Assembly: GCA_014523685.1 (NCBI GenBank)
Contig: JAATVT010000142.1
Span: 1 to 6,497, forward strand
Source: Nitrososphaerales archaeon TH5893
GTDB lineage: Archaea > Thermoproteota > Nitrososphaeria > Nitrososphaerales > Nitrososphaeraceae
Direction of reading: 5' to 3'
DNA: 6,497 nucleotides
Positions 1 through 5,782 of this stretch are shown here, one piece after another. The number at the start of each line of letters is the position of its first letter. Position 1 is the stretch's first letter. The translations under genes were made by a program, and so were the position numbers. The notes under the pieces are model-generated. The model was not told the origin of the DNA. It made no database searches and was given only the letters and a program-made list of their open reading frames with translations.

Positions 1-1
1 A

Positions 2-604
2 GAACTGATTCATGATAAATACGATCTTGATCGAACACAGAATATATTCGATATGGTTAAAAAGAAAAACATTAACCTGCTCTGGAAGGAAGTTAACGAA
101 TTCTCACAGCTATCAAGGCCAATTTTGGAGCATTCTACTAAGTTCTCCGCTAATCCTTTGAGCATTGAAAAGGGGGTAATAGAACTCATAAAAGAAAGAT
201 TAGAAAAGACGAAGCATCGATTAATATGCATAAGGTGTGGTAGGTGGCAGAATCTCTTGCAAACAAAGGAAGTATCTGATAGGCTATCATGTCCTCTCTG
301 CCATTCTAGGCTATTGACTTCCACGTCACAATTTGACAATGAATTGAACATGATAATTACAAGGAAACTCTCAGGAGGGGAACTGTCCGCCCCTGATAAC
401 CATAAATTCAATCGGGCATGGAAAATAGCTTCTCTTATAAACAACTTTGGTAAAAGGGCTCTAGTTGTACTGGCCGGACACGGAATTGGAGCAGATGGTG
501 CTGCTCGTATCCTGCGCAATTACGAGGAAGATTCGGAACTATATCAAGCAATCTATGAGGCAGAAAGAACTTACGTGATGAATCGCGGATTCTGGAAGGA
601 TTAA
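2..604 (+). CDS. lhr: Lhr-family DEAD/DEAH-box helicase, C-terminal part (5' end outside window)
   Basis: Last 200 codons of a large helicase. The frame is open to the left edge, so the ATG at 53 is internal, not the start; 17 further in-frame codons precede it. Seen directly: two CxxC pairs (visible residues C76/C79 in CIRCGRW and C97/C100 in CPLCH) forming a probable zinc ribbon, then a glycine-rich segment AGHGIGADGAARIL at about 158-171, then an acidic helix ending in an aromatic-basic tail (RGFWKD). From family knowledge, archaeal Lhr-type superfamily 2 helicases end this way, the last part being a small domain after the helicase core and winged helix; they unwind nucleic acids with 3'-5' polarity and are linked to repair and RNA metabolism. 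The motor motifs lie outside the window, so activity cannot be judged. The gene converges on the RPA-like gene. Stop is TAA at 602-604. Confidence 0.85.
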   Translation, partial: ELIHDKYDLDRTQNIFDMVKKKNINLLWKEVNEFSQLSRPILEHSTKFSANPLSIEKGVIELIKERLEKTKHRLICIRCGRWQNLLQTKEVSDRLSCPLCHSRLLTSTSQFDNELNMIITRKLSGGELSAPDNHKFNRAWKIASLINNFGKRALVVLAGHGIGADGAARILRNYEEDSELYQAIYEAERTYVMNRGFWKD

Positions 605-691
605 TCCTAGATTATCATCCATCAAGATTCAAGACCCATAGAAAAAAACAGAATTTATCTGGGTTTGAAAACATCGAACCAATACTTACAA

Positions 692-729
692 GGAGGTACT
701 GGAATTTTCACATATTGCAAAAGTCCTCC
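692..729. repeat. Inverted repeat, 8-bp stem with one bulge
   Basis: GGAGG-t-ACT (692-700) pairs with AGTCCTCC (722-729) around a loop of about 21 nt; T697 is bulged. The left arm lies inside a perfect AAGGAGGT (690-697), so folding of a plus-strand RNA would hide that ribosome-binding-like sequence. Whether it is transcribed cannot be told. Confidence 0.4.
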
Positions 730-739
730 GATTGATATG

Positions 740-765
740 TGGTGCAATACGAAAAAGTTGCACCA
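740..765. repeat. Perfect 8-bp hairpin in the convergent spacer
   Basis: TGGTGCAA (740-747) and TTGCACCA (758-765) are exact reverse complements around a 10-nt A-rich loop. It lies about 135 nt past the helicase stop and 150 nt past the RPA stop. It could be a 3'-end RNA structure for either transcript or a protein-binding site; no T-run follows it directly in either direction. Confidence 0.5.
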
Positions 766-789
766 GCGACAAGACCGACAACATGAGAT

Positions 790-801
790 CAAGTTAACTT
801 G
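790..801. repeat. 12-bp perfect palindrome CAAGTTAACTTG
   Basis: Exact two-fold symmetric site in the spacer between the convergent genes. A few palindromes of this length are expected by chance in a window of this size, so function is uncertain. Confidence 0.3.
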
Positions 802-916
802 CAGGCGCAAACACGACCAAAGGCCGAACAAATACTAGAATCAGCATTCCGGTTCTAACGGGGGATACACCTTCTCTTGCGCTTGGTATATGTCTATAAT
901 TGCAACTAAATCAATG

Positions 917-2356
917 TCAACTAATATTTATTACAGAAGAATATTGTCTTAAGGTAAGTTCCTGCTTCGAGCCTATTCTACTATTTACTGTGGCTCCAGC
1001 TATCTTTACTCTGTCTCCCACGTTCAACTTTCTAACTTCCGAACTTTGTTCCCGCCAACCTACAAGTCTAATTTCACCTGTATCATCACCTATCATGGTA
1101 GCCGCAAGAGGAACAACCTCTGTGCTTTTGGTGTTCACTTCTGTTTCATTAGGCGTCTGTAGGACTATGGCTTCTGTTAAGATCGGATCTTGAGTAGAAT
1201 TAATATCCTTGATTTTCGACTCTAGCATAGTTGCAAGTGGAAAAGAGGAATCATCATCTATCATTCTAATGTAGGAATCCTCAGCTGACAATATTATGGA
1301 ATTGCCAAAGATTCTGCTTGGAATACATTCTACGGTAGAATTCTGACGGATTTCAGAAGTCAGTAGATTACTATCGATATTCAGAATGAAATACTTGCGC
1401 AATCTATCAACTGCAAGGCAGCTAATTGTGCCTTTGCTGGTTTTCCTACCAACTGAAATTATCCTCAAGGGCATTGCTTCTAATTCCAGTTGGTTTCCCG
1501 AAAATTCCATTGCCGTTCCCTCATCGCCGTGTATTTCAAAATCTGAATTTCCATACTGAGGGTTGCCCTCTTTGACTCGGACCCCGATTAATTTCAGCTG
1601 TGCTCCGATTTCTATTACTTTTGGGAGCCTGAGTTCATCTATATTCCAGATAACAACACGAATGGTTCTGCTCTGATCTTGATTGGATATTTGTAACTGC
1701 AGTAATTTACTACGTTCTCCTCTACCATTAGTGAACTCGGAGATCCGAGGATTTGAGCTAATTCTGCCTGCTATTACTGCATTCTCTCGTGGTTGTTCGA
1801 TCTCATCTACACTAATAGTAACAGAATTGATATCTTGAATGTCTGAATTACTTCCGTCAATTATATCTATGGAACTACTTGAGCCCAAATTGACCAGAGG
1901 TCTTCCACTTAGCGATGCTTTCACATAGCCCCTGGTTATCTTTACCAAATCACCTGGTTTCAGTCCTCTTTCCTCAGGAAAATCTGTGATCAGATCCCAC
2001 AGCTTAATCTTAACAGCTGAATCATTATCATAAATAGTGATCGTTCGATTCTTTATTTCTTCTTGAGTTTCCTTCTTTACAAACTTACGTGTGGGATAAA
2101 TATTCATAACTCGTCCCGTAACACCAATCTCCTTAGCACCTACATACAAATCCTTTATTCCAGAATTCATCTTTGGAGCATTCTCAAATGATATCCCTAG
2201 ATCTGCAGCAACAAGAAAAAGAGCTCCTTGGTCTGTAAGGTATCCGGCGCCGATAGTTTTTTTCTTTTCTTCAATCAGATCCTTAACCATCTCAGCATTT
2301 ATCTCAGGTTTCTCCTGAAGCACTATTTCAATCATCTTTTTAAAATCTGTCGACAT
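917..2356 (-). CDS. RPA-like single-stranded DNA-binding protein with several OB folds
   Basis: 479 residues. Predicted to coat single-stranded DNA in replication, repair and recombination in the cytoplasm. The N-terminus (about 1-60) is a helical segment with the motif GYLTDQGALFLVAADLGI (about 38-55), typical of archaeal RPA large subunits. OB-like units then follow at about 68-166 (VGAKEIGVTGRV, IKLWD, LKPGDLVKI), 180-280 (IEQPRENAVIAGRI, VVIWN) and 375-478 (DDTGEIRLVGW, LNVGDRVKIAGA). Residues about 295-368 may be a fourth, diverged OB unit. The repeated end-of-strand aromatic (W120, W237, W434) marks the three clear units. There are only two cysteines (C313, C344) and no CxxC, so the C-terminal zinc finger of many RPA1 proteins is absent. 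Start chosen because GGGAGG sits 8 nt upstream. Divergence in the third unit leaves the exact domain count open. Family assignment is from motif recognition, not a search. Confidence 0.85.
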   Translation of the reverse strand: MSTDFKKMIEIVLQEKPEINAEMVKDLIEEKKKTIGAGYLTDQGALFLVAADLGISFENAPKMNSGIKDLYVGAKEIGVTGRVMNIYPTRKFVKKETQEEIKNRTITIYDNDSAVKIKLWDLITDFPEERGLKPGDLVKITRGYVKASLSGRPLVNLGSSSSIDIIDGSNSDIQDINSVTISVDEIEQPRENAVIAGRISSNPRISEFTNGRGERSKLLQLQISNQDQSRTIRVVIWNIDELRLPKVIEIGAQLKLIGVRVKEGNPQYGNSDFEIHGDEGTAMEFSGNQLELEAMPLRIISVGRKTSKGTISCLAVDRLRKYFILNIDSNLLTSEIRQNSTVECIPSRIFGNSIILSAEDSYIRMIDDDSSFPLATMLESKIKDINSTQDPILTEAIVLQTPNETEVNTKSTEVVPLAATMIGDDTGEIRLVGWREQSSEVRKLNVGDRVKIAGATVNSRIGSKQELTLRQYSSVINIS

Positions 2357-2364
2357 AGTGAAAT

Positions 2365-2370
2365 CCTCCC
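2365..2370 (-). promoter_or_regulatory. Shine-Dalgarno of the RPA-like gene
   Basis: Minus-strand GGGAGG with 8 nt to the ATG at 2354-2356. It fixes the translation start and implies a leadered mRNA, unlike the receiver gene next door. Confidence 0.7.
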
Positions 2371-2420
2371 ATTATTCATGGTACTCTGATACCCTTACTT
2401 ATTACCACGTCCTACTTGCC

Positions 2421-2430
2421 TATATGTTTT
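2421..2430 (-). promoter_or_regulatory. Possible TATA box of the RPA-like gene
   Basis: Minus-strand AAAACATATA. With the usual archaeal spacing of about 25 nt, initiation would fall near 2399, giving a leader of about 40 nt that contains the Shine-Dalgarno. The match to the archaeal TATA consensus is weak, and a better AT-rich box lies further upstream at 2640-2653. Confidence 0.3.
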
Positions 2431-2639
2431 GATGGTGAATGACATATTTTGGTATTTGTAATCCTATGTATGATCCTAACCACTATTATTCAAACCATTA
2501 GCGCTTAGGAAAGAAATAATTTGGTTTACCCTACAACTAATGTATCTCTAATTCTGTTTAACACTACAGCTGTTGCGAGAATTAATGTAAACCTTGTGGT
2601 ATGAATGACAACGTGTGCAAACTATGCTTACGCGTTCTG

Positions 2640-2653
2640 TATAAAATATAATA
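2640..2653. promoter_or_regulatory. AT-rich TATA-like element, orientation ambiguous
   Basis: TATAAAATATAATA is the best TATA-like string in this spacer. Leftward use would start RNA near 2620 and give a leader of roughly 260 nt for the RPA-like gene, crossing the nested repeats. Rightward use would start near 2670 and run antisense to the receiver gene. No start site can be proven from sequence. Confidence 0.35.
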
Positions 2654-2756
2654 GAGTAGTAGCATAGGGAACACAACCATTACTTCTCACTCAATATGAG
2701 ACTAATATACCAGCTTGCCAGATGTATTCCAGTAAGTGTGAATTCCCGTTTTAATA

Positions 2757-2790
2757 CAATAGTAAGTCTGTCAGGACCTTTTTACTATTG
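2757..2790 (-). repeat. Hairpin over the stop codon of the receiver gene
   Basis: CAATAGTAA (2757-2765) and TTACTATTG (2782-2790) are exact 9-bp reverse complements; a nested GTC/GAC pair (2766-2768, 2775-2777) can lengthen the stem across a 4-nt bulge. The right arm is in the last codons of the receiver and the loop contains its TGA (2771-2773). It may be a 3'-end stabiliser or terminator structure. No T-run follows on the minus strand, so termination is not assured. Confidence 0.45.
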
Positions 2791-3181
2791 CTATAAGTTT
2801 TACAATCAAATCTGACATGCTAATGGGTTTGATGATGAAATCCTTTACATCAATAGAAGGCAAAACTTTATTGAATTCATCCTTGTTGATTTCAAAGGCC
2901 GTTATAAAGGCTATCTTCATAGAGGGATTTTTTTCCTTTATACGACGATACAATTCAAACCCATTCATTTTTGGCATACGTATGTCTGTCAAAATTAGAT
3001 CGTAATAATCCTTGGGATGATTATCCAATTCTTGAAGTGCTAATTCGCTACTATGAAAAACATCAACCTTAAATGCGATGTCGTCTGCTTCGAGATCTCG
3101 TTTAATTATACGTAGGATGTCTCTTTCATCATCAACAACCATCAGTTTTATAGGATCTATATCTGATGAATTGTCAGTCAT
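2771..3181 (-). CDS. Stand-alone CheY-like response regulator receiver
   Basis: 136 residues, one complete receiver domain and nothing else. Seen: acidic pair D17/D18 (VVDDE) for Mg2+, phospho-acceptor D66 in LILTDIRMPKMNG, switch threonine T94 in AFITAFE, and conserved lysine K118 in FIIKPIS; the residues needed for phosphorylation are all present. With no DNA-binding or enzymatic output domain, it must signal by binding another protein or passing phosphate on. It lies 95 bp after the kinase on the same strand, the usual arrangement of a cognate pair. A TATA-like box about 29 nt before the ATG suggests it also has its own near-leaderless promoter. No good Shine-Dalgarno is seen. A hairpin covers its stop codon. 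Confidence 0.92.
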   Translation of the reverse strand: MTDNSSDIDPIKLMVVDDERDILRIIKRDLEADDIAFKVDVFHSSELALQELDNHPKDYYDLILTDIRMPKMNGFELYRRIKEKNPSMKIAFITAFEINKDEFNKVLPSIDVKDFIIKPISMSDLIVKLIAIVKRS

Positions 3182-3203
3182 AATAATTCAAAAATAATCC
3201 TAC

Positions 3204-3215
3204 TATTATTAAACA
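3204..3215 (-). promoter_or_regulatory. TATA-like box giving a near-leaderless receiver mRNA
   Basis: The minus strand reads TGTTTAATAATA across these bases, with TTTAATAA at 3206-3213. Its centre is about 29 nt before the receiver ATG, so RNA would begin within a few bases of the start codon. That fits the lack of a Shine-Dalgarno, since leaderless mRNAs are common in archaea. Confidence 0.45.
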
Positions 3216-3257
3216 TTGTCGAACGATTTCAAAGAACCTACCTGAGAGAAGAGGCCC

Positions 3258-3271
3258 GAATAAATTTATTC
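3258..3271. repeat. 14-bp perfect palindrome GAATAAATTTATTC
   Basis: Lies in the 95-bp gap, 5 bases past the kinase stop and about 80 bp before the receiver start. Candidate operator for the receiver promoter, or an AT-rich 3'-end hairpin for the kinase mRNA. An AT-rich palindrome of this length could arise by chance about once in a window this size. Confidence 0.35.
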
Positions 3272-3276
3272 CAAGT

Positions 3277-5172
3277 CTATACCTCTGAATCTTTGGAAGC
3301 CGGCAACGAGAAATAAAACGTTGCCCCAGATCCATGTTGATTGTTTTCAGCCCAGATCCTACCACCATGGGATTCTATAATGCTTTTTGAAATAAAAAGC
3401 CCCAAACCCGTTCCTCTGTCTGATTTTGTAATAAATTTTGAAAAAAGTTTCCGATATACTTCTGGATCTATTCCACTTCCTGTATCTCTTACACTGACTA
3501 TAGCTTCCTTATCCGATTCACTAGTTTCAATTGTTATTGTACCGTTCTCTGTAAACTTAATCGCGTTGCTTAGCAAATTGGTTAATACCTGGGATAGTCG
3601 GCCCCTATCTGCTTCCACGAACACATCCTTTGGCGTATATTTTATTTCGGGAAATTGAGATCCTTCCCTATCATATCTTTTTACATCTGTAAGAATGCTA
3701 CATATCATGTCTCTCAAATTAAATTTTTCCTTGTTTAGTCTTAAAGATTTGCTCTCAATTCTAGTGACATCTAAGATATCTGATGCAAGTCGGTCTAATC
3801 TCTTGGCGTTTCGTATTAAAGAAGAAATCTGGTCCTTTTCTATCTGTATTTTCAGATCTTCATTATTGAACTGACGCTCAATATATTGTGCGTCTCCTAA
3901 TATTGGCATGATTGGAGTCCTCAACTCATGAGCCGCTACGTTTATGAATTCCTTTTGCATCCTGTCATGCACTTTTAATTGTTCATTGGCGGCCGCAAGT
4001 AGCCTATTGGATTCTGTCAAGGAGTCGTTAGCTGTCTTTAACTCAAGTGTTCTGTTCCTTACTGACGCCTTGAGTCTCTTATTCCAAGAAAGTATAACAA
4101 ATGCGATCCCTATCGCTATCGCCCCAATAGCCATAACAACAAGAGTACTAAAGTTTTTTTGTTCATCTATCAGAAGACCAACATCGCTCGCTAAGGTATG
4201 AGGCGATCCTATGTATAATGTCCAAAGCTGCTTTCCATCAATTACTACTGGTTGATATGAGATCGTCGTTGATTTGCCATTGAAAGAAATATCCTCTGAA
4301 CCAGATTCAGGGCCAAGTGAGAGCTCTAGTATATTGTTATATGAATCTTTAATCTCCGCTGGGATAGTAGATTGAAAGTCATTCGACAAGAAGTTTTGGC
4401 CTATTAGAGATTCATTCCTGGCATAAAGAAAAATTCCGTTTTTGTCCATTAGGCCTACATTGCTTATAAGCTCTGGTGAAAGCTTATCCTGCAGAAAATT
4501 TCCGACTTTCTCTACATCAATGGCAGAAACGATCACACCTCTGAATATTTCCGTCGTATTAGTCTCGCTAGTGTTTTCTATTCCATGGCTTGCATTATCA
4601 AAGATTGGAAAGGCCACAAAAATTTTGGCACCCTCATCAGACTGCCTTACTGTGCTGTAATAAGGAAGCTTTGTATTTCTTGGGGTCAGAAAGTATTCCA
4701 TCTTGCTAAGGTCTACACCATCCTGAGGTCCTAACTCTGTGCCACCATTACTAGAAGAAATAACGGTTCCATTAGAGTTCAGCAAATAGTAAGAGTTTGT
4801 CAAATCATTCGTACTATCCTGCGCATTGTTAAGAAGGAATTGGGCAGTCTGATTTTCAGAATCCAGTATTGGCAAAGAATTTGTAAGAGCTTCTAAATTA
4901 TTCGTGATTGAATCAATACTCTGAAATAATATTTGTGATAAGTGGTAAGCCTCTATCCTGGCATTTGATCTAACATCATCAGAAGCTATTCCGGCAATTT
5001 TACTGGCAGTAAAAGATGAATACTGATAAGAAAGTACTGATAAGATAATTGCAATTATAGCGATAAAAAAAAGCAGTCCTATGTTCCCTTTGGAAAACAT
5101 TGTGTCAGTCACTAATGTACCATAGTGTGACCGCTTTCTATAGTTAAATATTATTCCCCTCTTGATACTCAT
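3277..5172 (-). CDS. Membrane sensor histidine kinase with extracellular Cache-like domain
   Basis: 631 residues from the outermost ATG. Order: short basic N-terminus; TM1 about 31-50; extracellular sensor about 53-343, resembling a double Cache domain (YYSTVRQSDEGAKIFVAFPI at 171-190, then GVIVSAIDVEKVGNFL and GLMDKNGIFLYARN); TM2 about 344-363; coiled coil about 366-408 with no HAMP; HisKA with H415 in AAHELRTPI; HATPase with N-box N532/N536, G1 D563-TGSG, F-box FSKF 577-580 and G2 GTGLG 587-591. All catalytic motifs are intact, so it should autophosphorylate and pass phosphate to the receiver encoded just downstream. The ligand is unknown; Cache domains bind small molecules such as amino acids or organic acids. 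The sensor has at least six N-glycosylation sequons, fitting an archaeal surface protein. The in-frame ATG at 5098-5100 (M25) is the start I favour, because a TATA-like box lies about 45 nt before it and none precedes 5172; that gives 607 residues. Confidence 0.93.
   Translation of the reverse strand: MSIKRGIIFNYRKRSHYGTLVTDTMFSKGNIGLLFFIAIIAIILSVLSYQYSSFTASKIAGIASDDVRSNARIEAYHLSQILFQSIDSITNNLEALTNSLPILDSENQTAQFLLNNAQDSTNDLTNSYYLLNSNGTVISSSNGGTELGPQDGVDLSKMEYFLTPRNTKLPYYSTVRQSDEGAKIFVAFPIFDNASHGIENTSETNTTEIFRGVIVSAIDVEKVGNFLQDKLSPELISNVGLMDKNGIFLYARNESLIGQNFLSNDFQSTIPAEIKDSYNNILELSLGPESGSEDISFNGKSTTISYQPVVIDGKQLWTLYIGSPHTLASDVGLLIDEQKNFSTLVVMAIGAIAIGIAFVILSWNKRLKASVRNRTLELKTANDSLTESNRLLAAANEQLKVHDRMQKEFINVAAHELRTPIMPILGDAQYIERQFNNEDLKIQIEKDQISSLIRNAKRLDRLASDILDVTRIESKSLRLNKEKFNLRDMICSILTDVKRYDREGSQFPEIKYTPKDVFVEADRGRLSQVLTNLLSNAIKFTENGTITIETSESDKEAIVSVRDTGSGIDPEVYRKLFSKFITKSDRGTGLGLFISKSIIESHGGRIWAENNQHGSGATFYFSLPASKDSEV
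5138..5153 (-). promoter_or_regulatory. Candidate TATA box of the kinase gene, inside the longest reading frame
   Basis: The minus strand reads TAATATTTAACTATAG. Initiation about 25 nt downstream would fall near 5120, some 20 nt before the ATG at 5098-5100. The region just before the ATG at 5172 is GC-rich with no such box, so this argues for the shorter protein. Confidence 0.45.
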
Positions 5173-5326
5173 GAATGTTAGAGTCGGTGGGCAAGGTGTC
5201 GGGGACAGACCTTATTCTCGCCCATTGGTTACGATGTCATTATCAGAGATAGTCTCAGACCGAGCAATCGATTCTCCCGTGGACTGATCAGGATTAGGGG
5301 TTGGAGAAAATAGAATTCTTCCAATC

Positions 5327-5349
5327 TATTGGGGGACCTGCTCCCAATA
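5327..5349. repeat. 9-bp hairpin upstream of the kinase gene
   Basis: TATTGGGGG (5327-5335) and CTCCCAATA (5341-5349) pair with one G-T wobble around a 5-nt loop. A CCAAT at 5321-5325 can compete for the ATTGG in the left arm, so two exclusive folds are possible. On the minus strand it is followed by a T-rich stretch, so it may be the terminator of a lost leftward gene or part of a long kinase leader. Confidence 0.45.
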
Positions 5350-5557
5350 TTCAAATTCCAGTTCTACATTATATCTAGTCGCACGGAATCTTCGTCTCAC
5401 TATAACATGATCCTTACTCCCTAAACAAGAGAGGATATAGACCCTTACTTGGATTGCTAAGATTAGGCAAGCAACCATGAGATGGCTTATTCCACAAATC
5501 ATTCGATCCCTTTTAGGCTTCAAAAAGCTATTGCTGTTCTCTCTACTTTAAGTTGGA

Positions 5558-5710
5558 ATGCGATCATCTGTTAATACAATTAGTACTAATGCCATTCAAT
5601 TCGTATGTGAAGCCAATCTTTACCCATGCGAAGAAATATTGCAGTATCCTAGGTGTCAAAGCGTCTTTGAGACTCGTCCCTTAAAACAAATGTCAATCAC
5701 ACATTCATAG
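5558..5710 (+). other. Small ORF, possible decayed C2H2 zinc-finger protein
   Basis: 50 codons, ATG at 5558 to TAG at 5708-5710. The tail YPRCQSVFETRPLKQMSITH matches the spacing of a C2H2 finger (C-x2-C-x3-F-...-L-x2-H-x3-H) if Y stands for the first Cys and M for the first His, with one residue missing between F and L. Two more cysteines precede it (VCEANLYPC). Small C2H2 proteins occur in Thaumarchaeota. No Shine-Dalgarno or TATA box is evident and two ligands are missing, so it is either a remnant or a chance ORF. Confidence 0.25.
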
Positions 5711-5782
5711 ATTCGTAGACTCTTAGGCTTGATGTTTCGCACTATCTAGAAAAATATAATGATTATTCGTAAGAGACACACA

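Larger units (their letters stand above)
605..916. other. Convergent intergenic spacer, 312 bp
   Basis: Lies between the 3' ends of the helicase and the RPA-like gene, so it should hold terminators for both. Seen: an A7 run at 642-648, which is a T7 run on the minus strand and could terminate leftward transcripts from the RPA gene; a GGTTTG/CGAACC stem at 662-667 and 675-680 with one wobble; two stronger hairpins at 692-729 and 740-765; and a 12-bp palindrome at 790-801. Plus frame 2 is open from 611 to the TAG at 836-838 but has no convincing start. No tRNA-like fold was found. Confidence 0.6.
2371..2770. other. Intergenic region between the RPA-like and receiver genes
   Basis: No convincing gene in about 400 bp. 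It holds the RPA promoter region, nested inverted repeats (GGTTTAC 2523-2529 with GTAAACC 2587-2593, enclosing TAATTCT 2549-2555 with AGAATTA 2578-2584), and a strong AT box at 2640-2653 that reads as a TATA element in both directions. A 32-codon ORF at 2582-2680 (-) and a 39-codon ORF at 2696-2815 (+) are open, but nothing else supports them. Confidence 0.5.
5173..5782. other. Gene-poor region upstream of the kinase
   Basis: No recognisable intact gene in 610 bp. On the minus strand one frame is open from 5547 to a TAG at 5326-5328 (71 codons, with a hydrophobic stretch LMVACLILAIQVRVYIL) and then for another 37 codons to a TAA at 5212-5214. The composition is not clearly protein-like and only a TTG start is available, so I do not call a gene. 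A hairpin sits on that TAG. On the plus strand a short Cys-containing ORF lies at 5558-5710. Confidence 0.5.

Noticed and set aside
10..519. 169-residue minus-strand ORF opposite the helicase tail
   Set aside because: Antisense to a coding frame with a clear zinc ribbon and Lhr C-terminus; its translation has no coherent domain.
662..680. GGTTTG/CGAACC stem that recalls a tRNA T-arm
   Set aside because: The loop does not match the T-loop pattern and no acceptor, D or anticodon arm can be placed around it.
900..1193. 97-residue plus-strand ORF
   Set aside because: Antisense shadow of the 3' end of the RPA-like gene, without a ribosome-binding site.
2582..2680. 32-codon minus-strand ORF with a hydrophobic N-terminal half (MVVFPMLLLYYILYR)
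   Set aside because: Too short to separate from chance in AT-rich DNA, and it overlaps the TATA-like box.
2696..2815. 39-codon plus-strand ORF
   Set aside because: Runs antisense into the 3' end of the receiver gene and has no ribosome-binding site.
3174..3368. 64-residue minus-strand ORF between receiver and kinase
   Set aside because: Out-of-frame overlap with the kinase 3' end, whose own frame carries the conserved G2 box and C-terminus.
3341..4660. Plus-strand ORFs opposite the kinase (3341-3658, 3944-4201, 4442-4660)
   Set aside because: All are antisense to conserved kinase or sensor coding sequence and show no domain signal.
5326..5523. 65-residue minus-strand ORF and its 37-codon in-frame continuation to 5212
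   Set aside because: Only a TTG start, no ribosome-binding site, atypical composition, and no recognised motif; kept only as a note on the gene-poor region.
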